From: Zelonia costaricensis | Lineage: Eukaryota > Euglenozoa > Kinetoplastea > Trypanosomatida > Trypanosomatidae | Length of the DNA stretch: 64,000 nucleotides | Direction of reading: 5' to 3' | Assembly (NCBI GenBank): GCA_030849075.1 | Contig: JASAOO010003475.1 | Span: forward strand, 1-64,000 | Shown here: positions 31,600 to 40,435 of the stretch, piece after piece | How positions within the stretch are numbered: the first letter of the stretch is position 1 | Layout of the letters: each line of letters opens with the position of its first letter | The notes under the pieces: generated by a model | The model's database searches: none | What the model was told of the DNA's origin: nothing | Seen by the model: only the letters and a program-made list of their open reading frames with translations | Position numbers and translations under genes: made by a program

Positions 31600-33168
31600 C
31601 TACCCACCAAACCACCGACTGCGGAGCTCCGTGAAGAGGCGCTGCACGGACGTCTTGCTCTTGTCAGCCGCCGCCTGCTCCTCCGCCTCCCGCTTGCGAA
31701 GCTCGCGCCGCACGAGGCGAATCTTCTCGTTCAGCAGCGCGCAGTTGTACGTCGTTGTGCACTCGAAGTGGTCCTCCTCGAAGCGCGAGCTCTTCACGTA
31801 GGCAATTTCCATGTACTTGGGCTTGTCGGCGAAGATGCGTACCTCGTCGATGTCCTTGATCGACCGCTCCGTCGTCTTGGGCACCGCCTCCGTGGCGTTG
31901 GGGCGCATTGTGTACAAGTGCTCGCCGTCGACGCAAAGCACGCGCTGCTGCCGTGCGCCGTACTTGTTGATGCAGATCACCTCGAACTGCTGGAACGAGA
32001 GGGCCTCGTCCACGTCCATGTCGACCACAATGTCCTCCGCGAGGTCACGCAGAATCTCCGTCGGTGCCTCCTCGACAGCGCGGCCGTTCACCACCACCTC
32101 CCGCACCCCAAAGCGGAAGAGCGACAGCACCGTGCGATCGGCGATGGGGCAGTTGGGCTGCCCACACCCGGCACCAAAGTTGTAGTACTCGTTGATGTTG
32201 AGCTCGAGTGGTCCGTACATGATGCGCAGCGAGCCCTGCACAATGTCGCTGGCCGGCAGCCGGCTGCTAATGGTGGCCTCCAGCGACTCGGCGAGCATGT
32301 CCGCCGGCACGACGCACTGTCGCTGCACTGCAAGTGCCTGGGGATCGAGGGGGCGCACCTGCACCGTGAGGTTGACGTCGCGCGCTGTCGTCTTCATCAA
32401 GCTGGTCCGCTGCGGGAAGAGAAACAGCTTCGCCGCCGGCATCGGTGTGACAGCGTAACACGAGAAGTTCTGCGCCCCGAGGTCGAGCTGCGCCGCCATC
32501 TCCTCCTCCCCCGTGTACTCGTCGGCGATAAAGAGCTTGTACAGCCGCGGGTTGATCGAGTACTGCTGCGCGAGTACCTCGTTGGCGGCAACCGCCTGCT
32601 GCAGGAAGGCTGTCACGACATCCACGCCGCGGTACGTCGGCTGTGCCATCGTCACCGTCACGGTCGTTCGCGTGCCCTGTGGGTTGAGGAAGGTGCTAAA
32701 GACGCGCACATCGCGCGTGGGTGGCGCGGTGTCGTACATGAAGTCGTTCGACAAGGTGCTCTGGCTGTTGTTGTTCAGGCCGTCGCGCTGGAGGGAGCCA
32801 CTCAGGCCGGCGCCCCCACCGCCCACCCCTCCCCCACCCCGCAGCGGCGACGCATTCCCGTTGTTGACGGCGGTCATTGACGAGTGTCGTGGCGACCCCT
32901 GCGCCTCAGCTGTGGCGCCAAAACTGCGGAAGATGTCGACCGCCTCAGCAGCCCGCTCCGCCAGCGCGTCCTGCACCTCATCCCGCGACAGCACCCACAC
33001 ACTACCCAGCTCATTCTTGTCACCGTTCTGGTTCGGCCGCCACTCGTCCACGGCGTGCCACGGCTCGTCGTGCGTGCTTCGCGGCGGCTCATAGACGTAC
33101 TTGTTCTGCTCACGCTCCAGATCCTCGGCGACGTCGATGCCGGTGATGTCGACGGCCCAGCGCATCAT
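31600..33168 (-). CDS. SIN1/AVO1-like TORC2 subunit
   Basis: A 522-aa protein with the SIN1 domain order. A CRIM-like domain lies at about residues 153-235; its segment LYKLFIADEYTGEEEMAAQL matches the acidic, ubiquitin-like CRIM core of SIN1. A Ras-binding-like region follows at about 260-330, and a SIN1-type PH domain at about 392-495 contains QQFEVICINKYGARQQRVLC. A basic/acidic helical tail ends the protein. SIN1 is an essential TORC2 subunit: CRIM presents AGC-kinase substrates and PH binds membrane lipids. The N-terminus is Asp/Glu-rich around WAVDITGIDVAEDLEREQ. Gly/Ser linkers near 90-125 are low-complexity. The frame is open to 33222 without an ATG; 33168 is the first of two adjacent ATG codons, and an AG immediately precedes it. 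Confidence 0.8.
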   Translation of the reverse strand: MMRWAVDITGIDVAEDLEREQNKYVYEPPRSTHDEPWHAVDEWRPNQNGDKNELGSVWVLSRDEVQDALAERAAEAVDIFRSFGATAEAQGSPRHSSMTAVNNGNASPLRGGGGVGGGGAGLSGSLQRDGLNNNSQSTLSNDFMYDTAPPTRDVRVFSTFLNPQGTRTTVTVTMAQPTYRGVDVVTAFLQQAVAANEVLAQQYSINPRLYKLFIADEYTGEEEMAAQLDLGAQNFSCYAVTPMPAAKLFLFPQRTSLMKTTARDVNLTVQVRPLDPQALAVQRQCVVPADMLAESLEATISSRLPASDIVQGSLRIMYGPLELNINEYYNFGAGCGQPNCPIADRTVLSLFRFGVREVVVNGRAVEEAPTEILRDLAEDIVVDMDVDEALSFQQFEVICINKYGARQQRVLCVDGEHLYTMRPNATEAVPKTTERSIKDIDEVRIFADKPKYMEIAYVKSSRFEEDHFECTTTYNCALLNEKIRLVRRELRKREAEEQAAADKSKTSVQRLFTELRSRWFGG

Positions 33169-35146
33169 CTTTCCCGTTTCGGGGGGGCACCGTGAGCCGG
33201 AAAACGGGGGAGAGAAAGGCACACAACAGTGCCGGGGCGGCAGAGCACTCCAGCGGTGCTCTAATGCGTTTCTGTCCGTGTGGGAAACGGTGGGGAGTGT
33301 CTAGTTTAGATTATGCGGTCCCGACGGCGCCGAGCGCGTTCGGCGAGCGGAGTGACGCTGGACTCTCCAGGGTCCGGTTCGATCCGAGTCTGCCTGACCA
33401 CCGTCGCTGGCAGCTCTTCCTTTTTCTTCTTCTCTCCGAATTCCGCGCCGTGCTCGCGCGCTCGTGCACACAAGCGGTCCCAACTCGCTTTTCTCAAGCT
33501 GGAGATGATCTGTAGTGAGGAAAAGAGTGGGAGGCCGTGCACCCGGGCTCAGGTCCGAGGAGCTCTATATCGGCGCGACAACTCCTACGCGTCAGCGTCA
33601 AGGCGTGGTGGAGTGTGAGACGCCTCCCTGCCTTTTTGGGGGGGGGGCTGCGCAACGGTTTTTTTTGTTGTTGTTGCTGTTGTTGATCTGTGTGTGCACA
33701 CAGATGCGAGGTGTGGGTGGAAAGGGGGCTGCGGAGTAACTCTTAGCCTACGGCGGCGTCGTGGCAAGCCCGCGGCACCTCAACAAGGCCAGCAGCAGCA
33801 GCACTAGCGGCAGTACCCGCTACTCGGGAGAGAAGTATGCAAAATGAAGGTGAGGATGGCGGCCGGTGCGCGCCTTCACAGGGGGCAAGTGCGGCAATGC
33901 GTAGTGTTGGGCCCGCGGTGACGGTGGCGCCTGTGCGCACGCGGCACGCGGGAGGTCGCACGAACGGAAGAGGGGGAGGGGGTGGGAGGAAAAAGGGAGG
34001 ACGAGAAGGCGGCGGCGGCGGCGTGCCGCGTGTTTTGGGAGATGAACAAAGGGAAACCAAAAGTGAGATGTGGATACGCGCCACGAGGGCGGGGAGGGGG
34101 AGGGAGGGGGGGGGGGCAGAGTAGGAGAGGGGAGCGGCGGCGTGCCACCGAACGCAGGCGGAGGCCAAGAGGGGAGAAAGAGTGGCGTGAGGGCACGAGC
34201 GGTCCTCTCTCTCGCGCACTTCTCGCACGCAATCGAAGATGAAGCTGTGAACGTGGGCGTGGGTGCGGGTGAGTGGGTGCGGGTGAGTGGGTGTGTGTGG
34301 GGGGGCAGGGGGTAGTAGAGAATGCCAGTCACGCGCCCCGGCATCCGTGTCAAACGGAAGGGGGTGTAGCGGCGAAGCGGGTGGAAAAGGGGGAAGAGAG
34401 TCATAGAGTTGTACAGCACAGAGGAAGATGCAGGTGAAGGTTGTGCAAGCGCTCCTGAGCTTCGGCGGAGCGTCGCTTAAGCGAGGGCAGATTGCGAAGC
34501 GGCATCACCCATCGCTCGTCGCCTGTGTGTACCGCGCACACAGCGCACACGGTCACTGAGGCCTTCATTGGTGCCACCCCATCCGACGGAGCGGACGGCG
34601 CGAGTAGAGCGCTGCGTGTCGCGAAGCTGAGGACAAAGGTCGCGGTGAAAAGGAAGCGAAGCGTGTCTGCTCCCGTGGCAGGGACGAGTGAGCGCGCTCA
34701 CGGATGCCTCAGCGGTGCTTTGTGTGTTTTGACGCTTGCACGCCATGACGCGTGCCTCTCAAAACCTGTGACGAGAAGCGAAAACAACAAGGGAAAAGAG
34801 ACGACAGGACGCCGCTGAGCACGCCAACGTGTGCTCTCGTCACGCCCCGCACGCGCGTGCACCGTTGGACAAGTCCGGTGACGGCGTACCCGGTACCCTT
34901 CTGGTTACTCCAACTCCAGCACAAACGCGCAATCCACAAAAACGGAAACAAGAGTCGCATGCCTACAGATCAGCAACTGCATGATACTCTTTTCCCCCTG
35001 CTGACGCAGCTTGCGCTTGTGTCACACACACCAGTAGTCGACGGGAAACAAATAAAGCAGGAGTGTTGGGGCATCCGCAGACTCCAGTCCCCAGCAGCGG
35101 CCATGCGGCACGCAACGCGCCCCGGAGCGCATGAGCTGTGGAAGGC
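33169..35146. other. Intergenic region
   Basis: About 2 kb with no supported gene, comprising the SIN1-like upstream region and the 3' UTR of the 110-aa gene. It contains G runs and a T-rich GTT stretch at 33659-33686. A ten-base match to a tRNA B box at 33376-33385 does not fold as a tRNA. Confidence 0.65.
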
Positions 35147-35479
35147 CTATTCCGTCGTAACCCGGTGCGGATTCAGCTTGCGCAGCTCACGATCCATCTT
35201 GTAGTTGCGCCGGTACAGCGGGAACATTCGATCCCGCGAGGCCGACACCGATCCAGGACGGCTGGTGCGGCCCTGCTCCGCCGGGTAGCGCTGCCCGCGG
35301 ACCGCGTACGTGTAGTGAACAGGCTTGTAGAGGGACGCGACGTACGCCTCATCGAGCTGCAGCTCTGCAGCGGCCTCGTCGAGGTTGAAGCGGCCACGAC
35401 GGTCAAAGGGGTACATGGTCTTGTCCTTCCACCCACGCTCGAAGGAGTTGAAGAGGACGCGCGTGGTGCGGCGCAGCAT
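35147..35479 (-). CDS. Small basic probable mitochondrial protein, 110 aa
   Basis: Starts MLRRTTRVLFNSFERGW, an Arg-rich amphipathic N-terminus typical of mitochondrial import signals. The rest is soluble and basic, with a short acidic helix LDEAAAELQLDEAYVASL and a Tyr/Arg-rich middle and end. There is no recognised domain and no membrane segment. A pyrimidine tract (35520-35555 on the minus strand) and AG dinucleotides directly upstream support the start. Small basic mitochondrial proteins of this kind are often mitoribosome or respiratory-complex subunits in trypanosomatids, but nothing here assigns one. Confidence 0.7.
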   Translation of the reverse strand: MLRRTTRVLFNSFERGWKDKTMYPFDRRGRFNLDEAAAELQLDEAYVASLYKPVHYTYAVRGQRYPAEQGRTSRPGSVSASRDRMFPLYRRNYKMDRELRKLNPHRVTTE

Positions 35480-36558
35480 ATTCGGCGTCGTCTCTGCTAC
35501 AAAGTGGTCCTCGTATCAAAACGAATGTGTGGAAGGGGGAAAAGAGAGGATAACCGGCTGTGGTCAACGCGTTTCCGCACTCAAAAGACGGGGCAGCAGT
35601 TCCCTGCGACGAGGAGTAGGACCGGCCGTGAGCGAAGGAGTGGGGGAGATGGCACGCACCTCTCCACTGCGTTCGCGACAGGGCGTTGCATGTGTGGGCA
35701 TACGTACGTGCGTGGGTGCGGGTGGGAAAGAGAAACGAGAGAAGAGGAATACACGAAGAGCAGGTTTGAAGAAGGGGGGTTGCATCGGTGAACTCCACGT
35801 GAGCGGCCACTCCACACGGATTACTACGCTCGCAAAAGCAAAAAGGCGTCGCGGCCGCCACGCCTGGAGAAGGAGAGAGAGAGACGCCCAAGGGCAAATA
35901 GGCAAAAAAACGCGAGTACTGCGCCACCCTCACACTTCATTTCTCCCAACCACACACGTCAGGCGACTTCGCCCCTCGCAAGTGGTGCGTTTCCCCCAAG
36001 GGAAGCGTCAGCGTCGGCGTGTGACACCGCCTCCTGCGTGTGTGCACGCCAGCCGTTTTCAAGCGCTTGCCGCTACGCAGCAGCGTGGTCAAAAGTGTCC
36101 AAAGGAGAAGAGGAGTGATTTGACTGTTTTTCTTTTGCTCTCGCTAGTGAGTTGACCCTTCCTGCGGTGTCTTCGCCCAGCCCATCCTCCCCGAGCCGCT
36201 TCGTGAGCGTCGGGAGGTTACGGTCAGGACCGCGGTGTAAGGAACAGGAGGAGACAAAGGTGAGGCACCGATCGCACTGGCGGACGGGGACGCGCAAGCA
36301 CCCACACACACGAAACTCGGGCCGACGTGTCTGTGTGTGTGTGTGTGTGCCGAAGACAATTACTGAGAGAGATGCGTCAGCGACGATCACGTCCGTCAAA
36401 CGGAAGAAGGGGAGAAAACGAGCGAGAAAGGGCGGAGAGAATGCAGAACACGGGGGTGATGGGAATGGCGGGCCACGATCGCCCATCCCGAGCCGAGCCC
36501 ACAACCCTCCACCACCACCCCACCCGATCCTTTTCTTCTTCTCAACCCTCCACACAGT
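35480..36558. other. Intergenic region
   Basis: About 1.1 kb between the first MaoC-like gene's stop and the 110-aa gene. It holds the latter's pyrimidine-rich splice region (35520-35555), a TG tract at 36332-36349 and no supported gene. Confidence 0.65.
36332..36349. repeat. TG microsatellite
   Basis: Perfect TG tract in the 3' region of the first MaoC-like gene. Confidence 0.88.
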
Positions 36559-37176
36559 TTACTTCTTCACGGTCCACTCGCTCTCCCCCTCGAACTGCAG
36601 CGTCTTGTTCATGACGACAGACGAGCCGTCAACGCAGACAATCGTCTTTCCGGTCGCGGCATCGGTCTTCTGCACGATGTTGGCGAGCTGGATGAGCCCC
36701 TTGTCCTTGCGAAACTCGCGCACCTCGGCAATCACCTCGAGATCGTCGCCGACGAAGACGGGGGCGGTGAAGCGGAGGTTCTGCGAGAGGTACACAGTGC
36801 CGGGGCCCGGCAGCTCCTTCGCCATCAAACCCGAGAAGAGCGAGCCGGCGTACATGCCGTAGCAGATCGTGTTTGGGAAACCCGCCGCCTTTGCAGCTGC
36901 GGGGTCGCTGTGGATCGGGTTGTGGTCATCGATTACATTGCCAAAAAGGGTGACGTTCTCTTGGCTGATGTGCACGTTGCGGGTGACGCGGGAGCCCACG
37001 CGAATCGTGCGCGGTGCGGCGTCGGCAGCGGTGGTGGCGGCGTCTGACATGACAGGGTGCGATGGCGATGGTGAAGGGCGATTGAAGGGCTGGGTTGCGG
37101 TGGGCTCAGTCCTCTCACGTTTTGCGGGTGGTGGGGCGGCGGCTGTCTTTTCGGTGCTGTGCTCGCGGCGCGGCAT
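36559..37176 (-). CDS. MaoC-like hot-dog dehydratase (enoyl-CoA / 3-hydroxyacyl-thioester hydratase), copy 1
   Basis: The product is 205 aa from the first ATG after the predicted splice site, or 163 aa from the internal ATG at 37050 (MSDAATTAADAAPRTIRVGS). The single hot-dog domain carries the R-hydratase signature D-x4-H, seen in VIDDHNPIHSDP (D84 and H89 in the longer form), then a CYGMYAGSLFSGL helix. The family adds water to trans-2-enoyl thioesters with R stereochemistry, as in PhaJ or the mitochondrial fatty-acid-synthesis dehydratase HTD2. The N-terminal extension of the longer form is Arg/Pro-rich and may be a targeting peptide or UTR read-through. A tandem paralogue lies upstream, and their central blocks are almost identical at DNA level, indicating gene conversion. 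Confidence 0.85.
   Translation of the reverse strand: MPRREHSTEKTAAAPPPAKRERTEPTATQPFNRPSPSPSHPVMSDAATTAADAAPRTIRVGSRVTRNVHISQENVTLFGNVIDDHNPIHSDPAAAKAAGFPNTICYGMYAGSLFSGLMAKELPGPGTVYLSQNLRFTAPVFVGDDLEVIAEVREFRKDKGLIQLANIVQKTDAATGKTIVCVDGSSVVMNKTLQFEGESEWTVKK
36743..36939. repeat. 197-bp block nearly identical to 38120-38316
   Basis: Aligned by eye this block differs from its partner at one position, T at 36867 versus C at 38244, an Ile/Val change. Sequence outside the block falls quickly to ordinary paralogue divergence. Confidence 0.9.
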
Positions 37177-37932
37177 GAAGTGGGCGGTCGAATCTGCGCA
37201 TGGCACCGGAGTAAGTCACGTTCAAAGCCGTGCGTGTGAGGATAAGATGTGAAAGGAATGAAAGCGGTAAAAGGGGGGCTCGGAATGCTCGCCTTGAGCC
37301 ACAGATGAGGCAGATCGCGGGCATGACGTCCCCAAGGCAGGGCCGCGCGCAAGTAGCGCCGCACCTCTCTTCACTCGGGTGCCGCAGGCAGCAAGGCAGT
37401 CGTCGCTGGATCGCATTACGAGCTGTCGAGTTGAAATGCTGTGAGTTTTGTGTGTCCGTCTTTCGCGTAGAAAGAGAAAGAAAAGGCGGCGGGCTCCGCT
37501 GATAGAGGACGTGGCGGAGGACTTGAGGGGACACACCACGAACGCTGGCAGTGAGATGAGCACCCGCGTACGCAGACAAGAAGACGCAAGCGACCGAGCA
37601 AGGTGGGTGTCGGCGTGTGAGGCGACACACAAACACGCGGAGGAAGTAGGGAAACCTGGAAAGAAAAACAAAAGAAAGGGAAAAGGGGCGGAGAAAAGCA
37701 GCGCGCTGGCACGAGGCACTCGTGCGTGAGGATTTGGGGAAGTCTCACAAAGGGATAGTGAGGGGTGAAAGAGCGACAGTCGCGACTTGTGGACTTGTCA
37801 GCAATCTTCACATCCAGATAAGATACTTCTTTGTGTGGAGGGGGGAGGGGTGACGACGAGGCGAAATGTGCGATGCGGCAGCGGACTGCGCTAGACGATG
37901 CCGTCGCCATACTCAGCGTTCTCGAAGGAGCA
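37177..37932. other. Intergenic region between the two MaoC-like genes
   Basis: About 0.75 kb with no gene. It holds the 3' UTR of copy 2 and the splice signals of copy 1. Confidence 0.65.
37194..37278 (-). promoter_or_regulatory. Trans-splice acceptor and polypyrimidine tract for MaoC-like copy 1
   Basis: On the minus strand a pyrimidine-rich stretch (37278-37241) is followed by the first AG at 37195-37194, about 18 nt before the ATG at 37176. This favours the longer N-terminus of copy 1. Use of the site is inferred. Confidence 0.55.
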
Positions 37933-38406
37933 TCACAGGCGGCTCTTCCACTCGCAGTCCCCCTCAAAATCGATGTTCTTGTTCATGCCCACCGAGAAGC
38001 CGTCGATGCAGGTGATCCTCTTGTCAGGGTTTTGCGGGTCGGTCTTCTGAATGATGGTGGACATCTCAATGAGCCCCTTGCTCCGACGGAACTGTGTCAC
38101 AGTCGCCGTCACCTCGAGCTCGTCGCCGACGAAGACGGGGGCGGTGAAGCGGAGGTTCTGCGAGAGGTACACAGTGCCGGGGCCCGGCAGCTCCTTCGCC
38201 ATCAAACCCGAGAAGAGCGAGCCGGCGTACATGCCGTAGCAGACCGTGTTTGGGAAACCCGCCGCCTTTGCAGCTGCGGGGTCGCTGTGGATCGGGTTGT
38301 GGTCATCGATTACATTCCCAAATATAATGACGTCCTTCTGCGTGATCGTCACCACCTTAGACGCGTTCGCGCCGACGCGAATAACGCGGCGGGCGACAGC
38401 TTGCAT
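37933..38406 (-). CDS. MaoC-like hot-dog dehydratase (enoyl-CoA / 3-hydroxyacyl-thioester hydratase), copy 2
   Basis: A 157-aa protein starting MQAVARRVIRVGANASKVV, a short Arg-rich, acid-free N-terminus that could be a mitochondrial presequence. The hot-dog domain and catalytic D-x4-H (D35, H40) are intact, as in copy 1. The C-terminal third, including SKGLIEMSTIIQKTDPQN, has diverged from copy 1, while the central block is nearly identical. The likely reaction is reversible hydration of a trans-2-enoyl thioester; CoA or ACP substrate cannot be decided. The upstream GTG at 38412 is in frame, but 38406 is the first ATG. Differences between the N-termini suggest the two copies may differ in location. 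Confidence 0.86.
   Translation of the reverse strand: MQAVARRVIRVGANASKVVTITQKDVIIFGNVIDDHNPIHSDPAAAKAAGFPNTVCYGMYAGSLFSGLMAKELPGPGTVYLSQNLRFTAPVFVGDELEVTATVTQFRRSKGLIEMSTIIQKTDPQNPDKRITCIDGFSVGMNKNIDFEGDCEWKSRL
38120..38316. repeat. 197-bp block nearly identical to 36743-36939
   Basis: Partner of the conversion tract in copy 1. It covers the catalytic motif and the following helix and strands of the hot-dog fold. Confidence 0.9.
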
Positions 38407-39109
38407 CGACACTCTCGTGCAGTGAAGCTGAGCGGAGACCAGCAGCGGAAAGTGTCACTTCCCTGTGAAACTGAAGTGTAGGGGTATGGAGAAGCAGTAC
38501 CTGAAGAAGGCCACACAGAATGCAAAACGGTCTTTCAGCGGTGGAGGCCAACGCAGGCCGCAGTATCGTTGCGGCGACAAAGGAGGAATCACCGACGGGG
38601 AAGTGAAAAGCAGGCGTGAGCATCACTGGTGTGCGTCCGGGGAGGAACGTGCCGCTGAGCCGAGAGCTCTTGACATCTTCGCAAGGTGCCAGAACACAAC
38701 CGATAACAGCCATATCTTTTTGGGGGATTGTGGCTGCAGCACGGGCTTCACAGTTGATCTGGAGGCACGGCAAACGTTAACAAGGTTGTTGGCGCTTTGC
38801 ACCGACACAAGCCGAAGGGGAGGGGGATGGTGGGCCGCATCCATGAAACACCAGGCGCCACTGTCCCTCGCCCCACCCTTCAAATACCCCTCCTCCGCAG
38901 CTTCTGCCGCAGTGCAGTAGACGTACGTGCTTCGCAAGAGCTACTGCTCTTTTTTTGTTGTTTTGAGTTGAGCTGAGTTTGTTACTGTAACGAGACTGCA
39001 CCGACCACAGCGGTGCCCCAGCGCAGCCAGCACTCGCACGCACAGACGCACACAACACGATTCTCCTCGTGACGGCTGCGACAACAGCAGCTGCACACAA
39101 CGACCACGG
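38407..39109. other. Intergenic region
   Basis: About 0.7 kb with a T-rich stretch near 38949-38967. A 151-codon plus-strand frame here has no domain and lies antisense to the polycistron. Confidence 0.6.
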
Positions 39110-39610
39110 TCACACCCGGTCGTACTGCAGCACGTTGCGCTGCATGACCTTGTTCCAGCGGTGCTCCCAGCCGCCCTTCTTCAGAGACTTGTCGGTGCCC
39201 CAACCGCGGTAGTGGACGCGGTGTACAAGGAGGTTGCCGGTGCGCACCATCTTGTTCATGGTCCACGACGACACATTCGCGTACGGTACCCACTCGCGCG
39301 TGCCGAGGTGGCCCTGCACCGCGTTGTAGCGGTCCACGTTGGCGAGGCGATAGTACGGTACCTTGAAGAGGCCAAACTGGTTGTAGCTGAAGCAGGCGAC
39401 CTTGCGCTGCAGCATCTGCTGTGGCAGCCCAGACAACGACTTTGCGAGCGGCTCGTCCACGTTGGCCAGTGCCTGGCACAAGCTGCGCATCCACTCATCA
39501 CGAAAAGACTTTTCATACATGAGCCGCGACTCAAGCACGAAGTGCAGGTGCTTCTTCGGCGAGTCATGGCCGATGTGCCGCAGCCGCAAGGCGCCCGTGC
39601 AGCGGAGCAT
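39110..39610 (-). CDS. Probable mitochondrial protein of unknown function, 166 aa
   Basis: From the ATG at 39610 the protein begins MLRCTGALRLRHIGHDSPKK, a basic N-terminus fitting mitochondrial import. The rest is rich in Arg, Lys, Trp and Tyr, with no membrane segment. It contains KVACFSYNQFGLFKVPYYRL and ends basic (HRWNKVMQRNVLQYDRV). The composition resembles trypanosomatid mitochondrial ribosome or RNA-processing proteins, but no family was recognised. The frame extends to 39883, but that extension looks like UTR. A pyrimidine-rich tract with CAG just upstream of 39610 supports the shorter start. Confidence 0.7.
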   Translation of the reverse strand: MLRCTGALRLRHIGHDSPKKHLHFVLESRLMYEKSFRDEWMRSLCQALANVDEPLAKSLSGLPQQMLQRKVACFSYNQFGLFKVPYYRLANVDRYNAVQGHLGTREWVPYANVSSWTMNKMVRTGNLLVHRVHYRGWGTDKSLKKGGWEHRWNKVMQRNVLQYDRV

Positions 39611-40435
39611 CTCGCCAGCTTTGCCGGACTGGCGGTGGGGGAAATGGAGGCGAACGCGCGTCAAACAAACGAGAGCAAATTGCCGTTCAGTACAGGCCCC
39701 GCGGCGGGCGGTGACAAAGCTCCTCGCTTGGGGCGTTACGGGAGAACATGGGAGAAAGGCGTTCGGTGGGAGTAGAGGGGAAGCGCAGGGGGGGAGGCAC
39801 CGCAAAATGCACCTTGTGGCGCCAGTTTGGTGGAGAGAAGACGCAGTGCGGCACGCGGCCGCGCAAGGGGGCGATCTGTGCACACCACTGCGCCGCGCAC
39901 GCGATCTAAAGAGCGCGGTGCTGTGGGAAGTGGGCTACGTAGATCAACGCGAACCCCCTCGCACCTTGGCTGCCACACCAGCTGTGTGTGCGTGGCGTGC
40001 GCAGAACACCGCGTTGCTGCGAGCGTGCTGGATAACGTTGTGCTGTTCTTCTGTTGTTCTTGACAAACTGCGCGCCCAGGTGGCACAGGTGAAGATGTGA
40101 GACAGAAAGTTCAGCGCGTCCCTTGCGCAGAGCATGCGAAACCGAGTAGGGGGGAGTCGGGTTGGCCATTTTTTTCGTCGAGGGAAAAAGTGCCATCTTA
40201 GGTGGGGGAATTGTTAACAAGCGGCAACCGTCGCTGCCACGGGCAGTGGTCCACCGCTCTCACAGCGTGTCTCCAACACAACAAAGTGCCACGCACACAG
40301 AGCCACGCGCTCGGACCAGAAGGCTGCTCGAGTCTTTTGCGGTGGTTTGCGGCGGGCTGCACCACGGTCACGCACAGAAAGAAGGCAACCCATTTGAGAT
40401 CAAAACAGCGCGCCGTGCCCACACGAGCGCTGTCC
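39611..40435. other. Intergenic region
   Basis: About 0.8 kb holding the 3' UTR of the acyl-CoA dehydrogenase-like gene and the splice region of the 166-aa gene. No gene was seen. Confidence 0.6.

Noticed and set aside
33376..33385. Possible tRNA B box (GGTTCGATCC)
   Set aside because: The flanking bases do not form a T stem, and no cloverleaf could be built around it. It is a chance match.
38465..38920. 151-codon plus-strand open frame between the MaoC-like and 166-aa genes
   Set aside because: It is antisense to the array, shows no domain, and lies in a typical UTR/splice region.
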